In this document: one piece after another, positions 18,334 through 26,556 of the stretch
Layout: the number at the start of each line of letters is the position of its first letter
Position numbering within the stretch: the first letter of the stretch is position 1
From: Pseudomonas viridiflava
Lineage (GTDB): Bacteria; Pseudomonadota; Gammaproteobacteria; Pseudomonadales; Pseudomonadaceae
Assembly (NCBI RefSeq): GCF_900583165.1
Contig: NZ_UTKY01000073.1
Span: forward strand, 1-64,000
Length of the DNA stretch: 64,000 bases
Direction of reading: 5' to 3'
Translations under genes and position numbers: made by a program
Notes under the pieces: model-generated
The model's input: the letters and a program-made list of their open reading frames with translations, nothing else
The model's database searches: none
What the model was told of the DNA's origin: nothing

Positions 18334-18843
18334 ATGGACACCGCGACTGACGGCCAGCAACAGCTTCACCTCCTGTACCGCGACCATCACGGCTGGCTGC
18401 AAGGCTGGCTGCGCAAGCGCCTGGGCGACCGCGAGCACGCCGCCGATGTGGCCCAGGACACGTTCCTGCGGCTGCTGGTGTCCGGGCGCTTCCCAGGAGA
18501 CAAGGAAAGCCGCAGCTACCTGGCGCAGATCGCCCGCAACCTGGTGATCGACCAGTGGCGACGCCTGCGTATCGAGCGCGCCTACCTCGAAAGCATCGCG
18601 CACCTGCCTGAGCCCGAATCCCCGTCTCTTGAAACCCGTGCGCTGATCCTCGAAACCCTGATGCAAATCGACGCGATGCTCGACCGCATGCCCGACAACG
18701 TACGGCGGGCCTTCATGCTGTCGCAGTTCGAGGGGCTGACGTACGCGCAGATTGCCGAGCGCTTGGGTGTCACTGTCAGTTCGGTGCAGAAATACATGAC
18801 CCGCGCCATCGTCGCCTGCTACCAAGTGGCGTTCGAAGAATGA
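18334..18843 (+). CDS. fecI: FecI-type ECF RNA polymerase sigma factor
   Basis: A 169-residue iron-starvation sigma factor. Region 2 (about 10-75) contains HAADVAQDTFLRLL and RSYLAQIARNLVIDQWRR; region 4 (about 105-160) ends in YAQIAERLGVTVSSVQKYM. It should direct RNA polymerase to the receptor gene at 19883 when the FecR partner signals ligand binding. An upstream ATG at 18298 lies within the Fur box and is therefore rejected in favour of 18334. It overlaps the next gene by 4 bases. The symbol is by family only. Confidence 0.92.
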   Translation: MDTATDGQQQLHLLYRDHHGWLQGWLRKRLGDREHAADVAQDTFLRLLVSGRFPGDKESRSYLAQIARNLVIDQWRRLRIERAYLESIAHLPEPESPSLETRALILETLMQIDAMLDRMPDNVRRAFMLSQFEGLTYAQIAERLGVTVSSVQKYMTRAIVACYQVAFEE

Positions 18844-19790
18844 GACACGACGCGCCCATTGCACCGGCTATTGTCGAGCAAGCCAGCGAATGGCTGATGC
18901 TGCAGTGGGGCGGCGACTTGCAGGGCGAACAACGCCAGGCCTTCGCGCAATGGCAGGCTGCCGACCCGGAACACCGCCGCGCCTGGCTACGTTTGCAGCA
19001 TTTGCAGCAGACCCTCGGTGGTGTTCCGGCCGACAGCGCCCGCGCCGTGTTGCGTGACAGCCCCGACACTCAGCGCCGCGCCGCCCTCAAGTTGCTCGGC
19101 GTGCTACTGGTTGCCGGCGGCAGTGGCTACCTGGTGCAACGCAGCGAACCCTGGCAAGCGGCATTCGCCGAGCAGCGCACCACCACCGGCGAGATCCGCC
19201 ACGTCACCCTCAGTGACGGCACGCGCCTGGACCTTAATAGCGACAGTGCCGTGGACCTGCGTTTCAGCGCCAGCGAGCGACGTATCCGCCTGATCCGTGG
19301 CGAGATCCTGCTCACCAGCGGCCATGACCCATTGCGCCCGCTCATCGTTGAAACCCCGGCCGGCGATGTACAGGCGTTGGGCACCCGCTTTGCCGTACGG
19401 GAATTACCCGATGGCAGCCGCGTCGACCTGTACGAAGGCCGCGTGCGAGTCACTCCTGTACACGGCGCCCCGGTGCAGATGAACGCCGGTGACAGCCTGT
19501 GGTTTAACACACGCCAAAGCTCAGCGCTGCCGGTAGCAGGTGCCAATGCCAGCAGTTGGACCGAACACCGGCTGATCGCCGAGCGTCAGCCGCTGGGCGA
19601 ATTCGTGGCACAACTGAGCCGCTATCGTCCGGGGCTGTTGCGCTGTGATCCGGCGGTGTCTGGCTTGTTGCTGACGGGCGTGTTTCCACTGAACGATACC
19701 GACGCCATCCTTAACGCCTTGGAGCGCTCACTGCCGGTGCACGTGCAGGCCGTGACGCGCTACTGGGTAACGATCAAGGCGCGGGTCTGA
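18840..19790 (+). CDS. fecR: FecR-family sigma regulator
   Basis: A 316-residue inner-membrane protein. The cytoplasmic N-terminal DUF4880 region (ASEWLMLQWGGDLQGEQRQA, DPEHRRAWLRL) binds the sigma factor. One membrane helix lies at about 81-97, and the periplasmic FecR domain follows (ATTGEIRHVTLSDGTRLDLNS-like block near 115-140, then TRFAVREL). It takes the signal from the TonB receptor's signalling domain and either inhibits or activates the FecI-type factor. It is translationally coupled to fecI by a 4-base overlap. Confidence 0.92.
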   Translation: MRHDAPIAPAIVEQASEWLMLQWGGDLQGEQRQAFAQWQAADPEHRRAWLRLQHLQQTLGGVPADSARAVLRDSPDTQRRAALKLLGVLLVAGGSGYLVQRSEPWQAAFAEQRTTTGEIRHVTLSDGTRLDLNSDSAVDLRFSASERRIRLIRGEILLTSGHDPLRPLIVETPAGDVQALGTRFAVRELPDGSRVDLYEGRVRVTPVHGAPVQMNAGDSLWFNTRQSSALPVAGANASSWTEHRLIAERQPLGEFVAQLSRYRPGLLRCDPAVSGLLLTGVFPLNDTDAILNALERSLPVHVQAVTRYWVTIKARV

Positions 19791-19882
19791 AAAAAATTTC
19801 CAAACAGCTTGTCGGTTTTCGCACCTCGCTCGGGATACCTCTTGAAAGCCAATCAAGAAGCGATCTCACGGGGAGTCCTGCA

Positions 19883-22336
19883 ATGCCGCACCACCCAAAC
19901 CAACCCTTGGCCCGCGCCCTGCGCCGTGGCCTGTTTGTCGGCCTGCTGGCCACGGTACCGTTGGTGCCAACGATGGTTCACGCCGAAGAAAGCGCTGAAG
20001 TGCTGCGCACCTACAACATCCCGGCGGGCAGCCTCGACCAGGCGTTGAACCGCTTCGCCAGCACCTCGGGCATCTTGTTGTCGGTAGACGCCACGCTCAC
20101 CGAAGGCAAGCGCAGTGCCGGCCTGCAAGGGCGTTATGCGGTGGGCGCCGGGTTGGAGCGGCTGTTGGCGGGTAGCGGGTTGGTGGCTATGCAGTCCCAG
20201 GGTGGCTGGTCGTTGCAGGCGCTTGCGCAGGGCGACACCGTGCAGCTCGGCGCCACACAAATCAGCGGCCAGCAGACCCAGGAAAGCGCTTGGGGCCCGG
20301 TGGACGGTATTGTCGCCACCCGCAGTGCATCCGGCAGCAAGACCGATTCGGCGCTGGTTGAAATCCCCCAAACCATCAACGTGATCACCGCCGCCGAGAT
20401 CAAGGCGCGGGGCGCCCAGAGCGTCACCCAGGCGCTGCTCTACACGCCCGGTATGTCGGCAGGCGGTTTTGCTGACCGGGTTAAGTTGTTCGATGAGCCG
20501 ACCTCCCGAGGTTTCTCGCCCACGCCTTTGTACCTCGACGGTTTGCACCTGCCCTACGGTGGCGGCAGCACCGGTGGTGCGTTGCAGATCGAGCCCTATT
20601 CCCTGGAGCGCATCGAAGTGCTCAAAGGCCCAGCGTCGGTGCTGTACGGGCAGAATCAGCCGGGTGGCATCGTCAGTATGGTGAGCAAGCGCCCCAGCGA
20701 AACCCCGATACACCAGGTGGTACTGGAAGCCGGCACCTACGAACACAAAAGCGCGGCCATCGACCTGAGCGGGCCGCTGGATGAGCAAGGGCAGTTTCTT
20801 TATCGCCTGACCGGCCTGGCCAATGACGGGCAGGATGAAATCAACTATGTCGAAAACAAACGCCAGTTCATCGCCCCCAGCCTCACCTGGCGCCCCAACG
20901 ATGACACCAGCGTGACCCTGTTCGCGCAGTACCAGAAAGACAAAGGCGTGCCCGAGGCCCAGGGCCTGCCAGCTTCCGGCACGCTGTGGGCCAACCCCAA
21001 TGGCAAGATCAAGCGCGACCTGTTTATCGGCGAGCCGGGCGTCAACCAGTACAACCGTGAGCAATACGTACTGGGCTACGAGATTTCCCATCGTCTCAAC
21101 GACACCTGGACCCTCAAGCAAAATGCCCGTTACGCCGAGGTCGATGACCACTACATCGCGCCTTTGCACGGCTACAGGTTTGCCGCCAACCCTGTCACTG
21201 GCGCTATGGATCAGCGCTATCAAGAGCGCTTCGGGGTGGACTGGCAGCAGAACAATAAAGTGTTTGGCGTGGACAACATCGCCCAGGCCGAATTCGATAC
21301 CGGCGCGCTATCTCATACCGTCATCGTCGGCCTGGATTACTACCACTCCGGCTCGCTGTTCAGTGGGCGCCGGGACAACAGTCCGCCATTGATCGACTTG
21401 TTCAACCCGGTCTATGGCGGGCGCCTGAACTTCGGCCCGGTTGCTCGCTGGGACCGTACCCTGAGCCAGACCGGGCTGTACGTGCAGGACCAGATCAAGC
21501 TGGACAAATGGGCCCTGGTCCTCGGTGGGCGCTATGACTGGGCCAGCGTTGTGAACAAGGACCCGGTGCAAGACACCCGCTTCGCCAGCAAGGACGAAGC
21601 CTTCACCGGCCGCGCAGGCCTGGTGTACCTGTTCGATAACGGCCTGTCGCCGTTTGTAAGCTACTCCGAATCCTTCCTGCCGCTGACCGGTACTGACGTT
21701 AACGACAAGCCGTTCGACCCCTCTACCGGCAACCAATATGAAGTCGGCGTGAAGTACCAACCGCCAGGCCAGAAGAGTTTTGTGCAGGTGTCGGTCTACC
21801 AGCTCGACCAGGAAAACGTGCTGACCACCAACCCACAGAACCCGCTGTACAGCACCCAAAGCGGCGCCATGCGCTCGCGCGGCGTAGAGCTCGAAGCCAA
21901 GGCTGCTCTCAGCGATGCCTGGGACATCATCGCCTCGGCCTCGCGCAACGACATCAAGTACACCAAGGACAACGACGGCCGTGAAGGCCGCCACCCTGCC
22001 GGCATCTCGCCGCTCACCGCGTCGATGTGGGTCAACTACACCGTGCTTGGCGACACCCCACTGGCCGGTCTCGGTGCGGGCCTAGGCGTTCGCTACGCCC
22101 GCCAAAGCCTGGGCGACTACTACGCAGGCGCCTTCACCGTGCCGTCCTACAGCGTCTACGACGCCAGCCTGAGCTACGACCTGAGCCGCTCGCCGCTTAA
22201 GCTCAAGGGTGTGAAGCTTGCGTTGAATGTGCAGAACCTTACCAACAAAACCTACGTGTCCCAGTGCACCAGCGACCTGGATTGCTACTACGGGGAAGGG
22301 CGCACGGCCGTGTCGAGCCTGACTTACGACTGGTAG
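19883..22336 (+). CDS. TonB-dependent siderophore receptor with signalling (STN) domain
   Basis: An 817-residue outer-membrane transducer. After a signal peptide (about 1-35) comes the STN secretin/TonB N-terminal domain (about 37-115; AGSLDQALNRFASTSGILLS). The plug domain follows (PQTINVITAAEIKARGAQ, then LKGPASVLYGQNQPGG), and then a beta-barrel ending in YDW. The Cys pair near the C terminus (QCTSDLDCYYGEGR) is like that in FhuA/FoxA/FiuA-type hydroxamate siderophore receptors, so a ferrichrome- or ferrioxamine-like ligand is likely. It is the probable target of the upstream FecI-FecR pair. Ribosome site: gggga. Confidence 0.92.
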   Translation: MPHHPNQPLARALRRGLFVGLLATVPLVPTMVHAEESAEVLRTYNIPAGSLDQALNRFASTSGILLSVDATLTEGKRSAGLQGRYAVGAGLERLLAGSGLVAMQSQGGWSLQALAQGDTVQLGATQISGQQTQESAWGPVDGIVATRSASGSKTDSALVEIPQTINVITAAEIKARGAQSVTQALLYTPGMSAGGFADRVKLFDEPTSRGFSPTPLYLDGLHLPYGGGSTGGALQIEPYSLERIEVLKGPASVLYGQNQPGGIVSMVSKRPSETPIHQVVLEAGTYEHKSAAIDLSGPLDEQGQFLYRLTGLANDGQDEINYVENKRQFIAPSLTWRPNDDTSVTLFAQYQKDKGVPEAQGLPASGTLWANPNGKIKRDLFIGEPGVNQYNREQYVLGYEISHRLNDTWTLKQNARYAEVDDHYIAPLHGYRFAANPVTGAMDQRYQERFGVDWQQNNKVFGVDNIAQAEFDTGALSHTVIVGLDYYHSGSLFSGRRDNSPPLIDLFNPVYGGRLNFGPVARWDRTLSQTGLYVQDQIKLDKWALVLGGRYDWASVVNKDPVQDTRFASKDEAFTGRAGLVYLFDNGLSPFVSYSESFLPLTGTDVNDKPFDPSTGNQYEVGVKYQPPGQKSFVQVSVYQLDQENVLTTNPQNPLYSTQSGAMRSRGVELEAKAALSDAWDIIASASRNDIKYTKDNDGREGRHPAGISPLTASMWVNYTVLGDTPLAGLGAGLGVRYARQSLGDYYAGAFTVPSYSVYDASLSYDLSRSPLKLKGVKLALNVQNLTNKTYVSQCTSDLDCYYGEGRTAVSSLTYDW

Positions 22337-22343
22337 TTGGTCA

Positions 22344-22377
22344 CCTGTAGTGAGCGGGCGAGCCCGCTCACTACAGG
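22344..22377. terminator. Hairpin between convergent genes (REP-like terminator)
   Basis: A near-perfect inverted repeat (cctgtagtgagcgggc ... gcccgctcactacagg) starts 7 bases after the receptor stop. It lies between convergent genes and can serve both as a terminator. It is a different repeat family from the gtgggaggg type. Confidence 0.7.
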
Positions 22378-22400
22378 GTGTCTTGCCGATTAACCATTCA

Positions 22401-23105
22401 TCAGGGGTTCTGCAAAAACACCACATACCCCCGAAACCACTCATTCCCCTGCAAATACCCCGGCGCATCCCACACCCCACCCTGAATCAAGCCAATCTTG
22501 AACGGCATCCCCATCCGATTCATGCGCGGCAAATACGCCGCGTAATCCGGGATGCTGTGCCGCCCCTGATAGGTCTGCACCACCACTTCATCCACCACGC
22601 CTTTGAGCTGGGCGATGGCGGCCGGGTCGGCGTTGCTGCTCCAGTCCATCAGGCCGGTGATGCTCAGGCGCAGGTCGGCGGGCAGGCGGTGGCGCAGGTC
22701 ACGCAGGAAGCTGGCGTATTCGTGCAGGTATTGGGTGCGGGCGTCAAAATCGATCTGGATGCCCACCACTGGATTGCCAGCGTCACGCCAGCGTTGAACT
22801 TGGCCAAGCAGCTGGATGTATACCGCTTCGGGCCATTTGAGGGTGTGGGCGCGGTACACCACCCAGACTTTGCCCTGGGTGAGGCGCGGCACGCTGATGC
22901 CCTGGGCGATCATCTGCACGCCACGTTCGGGCGCGCGTCGCGTGGAGTTGATCTGGCCCTGGAGGATGTAGAGGGTTTTGGCCTGTTTGAGCACCGGCTG
23001 CGGCGCGACCCCGCTCCACAGCCAGAAGGCGTCATAGTCGCGAGCGTCGACAGCGCCGAAGGCCGGGCTTGCCAGCAATATCAATCCGAGCCACAGGTTC
23101 TTCAC
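22401..23105 (-). CDS. DUF3142 secreted protein
   Basis: A 234-residue exported protein (signal peptide about 1-18, ending FGA) of the DUF3142 family, which has a TIM-barrel-like pattern related to glycoside-hydrolase-type folds. Visible blocks include GIQIDFDARTQYLHEYASFL and ITGLMDWSSNAD, where acidic residues would lie in the barrel mouth. Function is unknown. It starts with GTG at 23105, overlapping the stop of the upstream gene by 4 bases (GTGA), so the two are made together. A longer frame to 23210 would place the signal peptide internally. Confidence 0.82.
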   Translation of the reverse strand: MKNLWLGLILLASPAFGAVDARDYDAFWLWSGVAPQPVLKQAKTLYILQGQINSTRRAPERGVQMIAQGISVPRLTQGKVWVVYRAHTLKWPEAVYIQLLGQVQRWRDAGNPVVGIQIDFDARTQYLHEYASFLRDLRHRLPADLRLSITGLMDWSSNADPAAIAQLKGVVDEVVVQTYQGRHSIPDYAAYLPRMNRMGMPFKIGLIQGGVWDAPGYLQGNEWFRGYVVFLQNP

Positions 23106-25267
23106 CAGTAGTACTGCGCCGATTTGCCCCACTGGGTGTCGGCGAAGCTGCTTTTGAGCTGGCGGAACCAGGCTTTGCGCACGGCAGGTTCCACGTCCTG
23201 GCCGCCGCAACTGTTGTAGCCGGCGGGGGCGTAGCAGTTGATGGCGCGGAACAGGGCGTAGGCCTTGTCGTTTTTCGGTGCCTTGGCGTCGCCGATCACA
23301 CGTTTGTAGCCGTCGAGGCGCGAGAACGTTTCACCTTTGAAGTCCGAGGGTGTACTGCCCAGGCTGCCGGCCGCACGAGCCTGCTCCAACGGCATGCCGT
23401 CCAGGTTGTTGCGCAGGATAAATTCACCCAGGCAGTTCACGCCCTGGGGGTTTTTAGCGTCGGCCTGCAAGGTCTCGGCGGTTTGCGCAATGCTCGGGCA
23501 GGCGTAGCCGGATTCGGCTTTGTCGCCGTTCCACTGGAACAACTTCAAGGTTTGGCTGGCGCTGTAGACATAGCCCAGGCTGGTGCCGAGCTTGTCCTCC
23601 GAGGCGGGTGTCGGCAGTTGCTTGAGGTCATCGAGGAAACGTTCGAACTGGCCGCGCAGCAGGTTTTTATACAGCAGTACAAATTGCGCCGTCTCGCGTT
23701 CCAGTGGGTCGCTGGCCTGGGCGATTTGTTGGCGCAGTAACTCGGCCCCGGCGACGTTGCGCAGCAGCACGTAGCGAACCTGCTTGGCGCTGATCGGTGA
23801 GTCGGTGGCGAACACCTTGGCCAGTTGGCCGCTGCGCTCATAGTTCAGCGCCAGGGCCAGTTCAATTTGGTCACGTTGCAGGGGCTGCTGTGCCAGCGGC
23901 AGCAGTTTCAACCACACGGCTTCGGCACCTTGCCAGTCCTGTTTGGCTTCCAGTGCCAGCGCGCGCAGGGTCTGTTGGCTGAACGCGAAATAATCCAGGC
24001 TCGACGGTACGTGCTTGGGCAGGCGCTGCAAGGCCTGATCCGGTTGGTGCTCGACGTACAGCGCATACGCCGCGAGCACGTAGTCGTACAGCGCAGGCTC
24101 GTTGGCAAACGCGGTTTTTTGCTGCTCGAGGTCGGCGCGGTTCAGCAGCGGCGGTGTGTGGGCGCGCATCATCTTCAGGTCGCTGACCACTTGGATCAGC
24201 GGCGTGAAGCGGTTCTCGCCGCTGAGCGTCAGCAACTTGGTGTCGGCTTCTTCGACTAGCTCATCCATCGACACATTGCGCTGCGCGTCGCTCACCTGCG
24301 TGAGTTCATGGGCGTAGGCCTCGGCGAGTTGAGTGTTGTTGTCTGCCAGCCAATACACCCGGCGCAACAGGCCCCGCGCGGAGGCGCTGTATTGGCCTTG
24401 TGGATAAGTGTTCAGGTAGTGCTTGAAGCCTTGTTCGGCCTGGGCAAGCGCGGGTTTATCCACACGCTCGAGCTGCGGTACGCCGTACTCGTCGTAAGTG
24501 TTGGCCTGGGCCTGGTTCAGCGCCGTGCGGGCGCTCATGTACTGCGCGGTTTCTTTCAGCCAGGGCAGGTTGGCGCTGCTGATCGCAGAGAAACCCCGCT
24601 CGGCCTCGGCAAAGCGGCCGCTATAGAAATCGGCGGCGGCTTGCAGATAGGTGCGCAGTTGCTGGCCGTCGCTGGACTGGATCTGCTGCGGGCCCGCCAC
24701 CACCGGGCCGTCCCAGCTGCAGGTGGTCAGCAGTTGCAGGCGTGCCTTAACCAGCAACTCGCGCTCGGCGGCCGGCATGTCGGCCTTGACCACCTGGCTG
24801 ACAAACGCGGTGGCGCTGTCATCATCGTTGCTGCGGCAACGGCTGCCCTCGCCGTTGAGGAAGGCTTCGCCGGCGGTTGTGTAGTCGTCACGCTTGATGC
24901 CCAAGGGGGCGAGCAGGGTGTCGAGTTCGGCGGTACGCGAATTGTCGGGCTGGTTGTCGGGCTCGGCGTCCGGCCGTGGTGTCAGGCGATACACCGCGAA
25001 GGGCACCGGGCCGAACCCCTGGGACAGGTCATCTTCGTCCAGAGCGTTGGGCGCCAGCGGCAGGGCTTTTTTATCGGCCAGCAACAGGCGCAGGTTGACG
25101 CGGCTGTCGTTGCCAGGGCTCAGGAAGGGCAGGTTATTGCAGGTGTCGAGGGTGTCACGGGAGACCCGCCAATCGGGGTAGCAAGAGTCGTCGGAGCTGG
25201 CCAACACCGGCAGGGAAGTGCCGACGAGCAATGCCAGTGCCAGGGGTGACAAAAAACCGATGCGCAT
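23102..25267 (-). CDS. Large secreted protein of unknown function (helical repeats)
   Basis: A 721-residue exported protein with a signal peptide (about 1-24, ending LASS). The mature part is mainly amphipathic helices rich in Ala, Leu and Gln, with spacing like TPR/SEL1 repeats (for example DFYSGRFAEAERGFSAI and LAQAEQGFKHYLNTYPQGQY). I recognise no enzyme motif. It ends in YYW. It forms a two-gene unit with the DUF3142 protein, which suggests a joint periplasmic or envelope role. The ATG at 25267 is preceded by aagga; the longer frame from 25327 has no ribosome site. Confidence 0.8.
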   Translation of the reverse strand: MRIGFLSPLALALLVGTSLPVLASSDDSCYPDWRVSRDTLDTCNNLPFLSPGNDSRVNLRLLLADKKALPLAPNALDEDDLSQGFGPVPFAVYRLTPRPDAEPDNQPDNSRTAELDTLLAPLGIKRDDYTTAGEAFLNGEGSRCRSNDDDSATAFVSQVVKADMPAAERELLVKARLQLLTTCSWDGPVVAGPQQIQSSDGQQLRTYLQAAADFYSGRFAEAERGFSAISSANLPWLKETAQYMSARTALNQAQANTYDEYGVPQLERVDKPALAQAEQGFKHYLNTYPQGQYSASARGLLRRVYWLADNNTQLAEAYAHELTQVSDAQRNVSMDELVEEADTKLLTLSGENRFTPLIQVVSDLKMMRAHTPPLLNRADLEQQKTAFANEPALYDYVLAAYALYVEHQPDQALQRLPKHVPSSLDYFAFSQQTLRALALEAKQDWQGAEAVWLKLLPLAQQPLQRDQIELALALNYERSGQLAKVFATDSPISAKQVRYVLLRNVAGAELLRQQIAQASDPLERETAQFVLLYKNLLRGQFERFLDDLKQLPTPASEDKLGTSLGYVYSASQTLKLFQWNGDKAESGYACPSIAQTAETLQADAKNPQGVNCLGEFILRNNLDGMPLEQARAAGSLGSTPSDFKGETFSRLDGYKRVIGDAKAPKNDKAYALFRAINCYAPAGYNSCGGQDVEPAVRKAWFRQLKSSFADTQWGKSAQYYW

Positions 25268-25379
25268 GACGTGTCCTTGATCCTGAGTCCTTGGAAGGCG
25301 GCAATAATAGCCTGTTCCTGCGGGCACTTCGGTGAAGGCTTACGCAAATTGCCGATTTGTCTGAATCCAGCCGCGAGCC

Positions 25380-25505
25380 ATGGGTTTTTGCCCCAGCGTG
25401 GCGTTGCTGGGGGCCACGCTGTTCGTGCTGTTCGCCTGGGGCGAACGGGTAGGGCTCAAAAACACCTTGCACCACTGCCCGAGGCTTACCGCTAGACTTG
25501 GTTAA
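25380..25505 (+). CDS. Possible 41-residue membrane peptide
   Basis: This short frame (MGFCPSVALLGATLFVLFAW...) has one hydrophobic helix and G/C-rich third positions like true genes here. It lies alone between the divergent unit at 25267 and the DUF2789 gene. There is no clear ribosome site. It may equally be a remnant. Confidence 0.2.
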   Translation: MGFCPSVALLGATLFVLFAWGERVGLKNTLHHCPRLTARLG

Positions 25506-25531
25506 ACCTTCATTTATCAGGAGCCCCACTT

Positions 25532-25777
25532 ATGGAATCGCCAGTGCATAGCTTGCAGTCTCTGTTCAAACAGCTGGGGTTGCCGGATGACCCGGTCAGC
25601 ATTGATAAGTTTGTGGCGGTGCATTCGCCGCTCAAGGCCGACTTGGAATTGGCAGATGCATTTTTTTGGACGCCCAGCCAGAGCGCGTTTTTACGTGAAG
25701 AGAAACGCAAGGATGCAGATTGGGCGGAGTTGGTGGATGAGTTGGATGTGCTGTTGAGGAAGGGGCGGGGGGTGTAA
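25532..25777 (+). CDS. DUF2789 protein
   Basis: An 81-residue protein of the DUF2789 family, small acidic helical proteins common in Pseudomonas and other gammaproteobacteria. The family pattern is clear: LFKQLGLPDDPVSIDKFV, then ADAFFWTPSQSAFLREE, then DWAELVDELDVLLRK. Function is unknown. A good ribosome site (cagga) lies 9 bases before the ATG. It appears to be monocistronic. Confidence 0.88.
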   Translation: MESPVHSLQSLFKQLGLPDDPVSIDKFVAVHSPLKADLELADAFFWTPSQSAFLREEKRKDADWAELVDELDVLLRKGRGV

Positions 25778-25819
25778 AAAAATCTGACCTCTAATCAGGC
25801 AATTGAATTTTTTCTGGGG

Positions 25820-25909
25820 ATGCTCATCTTCGTCTCCCTGCGCGATAACCTCGACATGATGAGCGAGATCCAGCGTCGCGTGGCCGGCCGGGCTGATGCA
25901 CAATCTTGA
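25820..25909 (+). pseudogene. Possible 3' remnant of a protein gene
   Basis: A 29-codon frame reads MLIFVSLRDNLDMMSEIQRR and so on to a stop. The codon use is protein-like, but there is no ribosome site and no full-length gene. It may be the last codons of a deleted gene, left between DUF2789 and MarR. Confidence 0.22.
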
Positions 25910-25925
25910 GACCTGCATCGGTCTA

Positions 25926-25957
25926 AGTGTGGGAGGGGGCTTGCCCCCTCCCACAAA
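25926..25957. repeat. REP hairpin
   Basis: The arms tgtgggagggggc and gccccctcccaca flank a short loop. This is a single copy of the window's main REP family. It lies in the 340-base gap between DUF2789 and MarR. Confidence 0.85.
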
Positions 25958-26086
25958 AGCCCTTCCATATTTAGCCCGCAGTGTTGGAGCAATCGCTCAG
26001 CCCGCTTTACTTACCCAGCCCCTCCCACCATCCATCACTAATTTGTTTCAAAACTTGACGGGCCCCGCCTCATCCACCATATTGAT

Positions 26087-26102
26087 AGTTAGCAAACTAA
26101 CT
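26087..26102. promoter_or_regulatory. Probable MarR operator
   Basis: The perfect palindrome AGTTAG-CAAA-CTAACT lies 17 bases before the MarR start codon, in an otherwise gene-free AT-rich stretch. Palindromes of this size next to a marR gene are commonly the autoregulatory site, so binding of the downstream MarR protein is inferred from position. Confidence 0.6.
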
Positions 26103-26118
26103 GTATGCGAACTATCCA

Positions 26119-26556
26119 GTGCCTCAATCCCTTGAACTACTCCAGATGAACCTCAGCAGCAGCATGGTGGTGGGCGCCCGTAACTGGCGCAAAATCTGCC
26201 AGACCACGCTGGTGAGCTACGGTATTTCCGAAGCCTGCGCCGTGCCGCTGTTGATGATCGGCCGCCTGGGCGACGGTGTGCATCAGGTCAAGGTGGCACA
26301 GGCGTCCGGCATGGAAAGCCCGTCGCTGGTGCGCCTGCTCGACCAGTTGTGCAACGGCGGTTACGTGTGCCGCACCGAAGATGCCCATGACCGTCGCGCC
26401 AAGGCCTTGAGCCTGACCGAGCGCGGTCGCGAGTTGGTGCAGGCGGTGGAAGTGCAACTGGTGCGCTTGCGTAAAGAAGTCCTGGCGGACATCCCGACTA
26501 CCGATATGGAGGCAGCGCTACGGGTGTTGCGCGCCTTTGAGGTAGCCACGCTTTGA
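26119..26556 (+). CDS. MarR-family transcriptional regulator
   Basis: A 145-residue winged-helix regulator. The recognition region is VAQASGMESPSLVRLLDQL (about 55-73), followed by the wing with DAHDRRAKALSLTERGRELV. It is the first gene of a five-gene efflux operon, which it probably represses until an aromatic acid or drug binds. The start is most likely GTG at 26119, giving the usual MPQ opening; an ATG at 26146 would remove nine residues. It lacks a strong ribosome site. Its stop overlaps the TTG start of the next gene. Confidence 0.9.
   Translation: MPQSLELLQMNLSSSMVVGARNWRKICQTTLVSYGISEACAVPLLMIGRLGDGVHQVKVAQASGMESPSLVRLLDQLCNGGYVCRTEDAHDRRAKALSLTERGRELVQAVEVQLVRLRKEVLADIPTTDMEAALRVLRAFEVATL

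Noticed and set aside
19853..21223. 456-codon minus-strand frame opposite the TonB receptor
   Set aside because: Shadow of a well-supported receptor gene; no recognisable domain or ribosome site.
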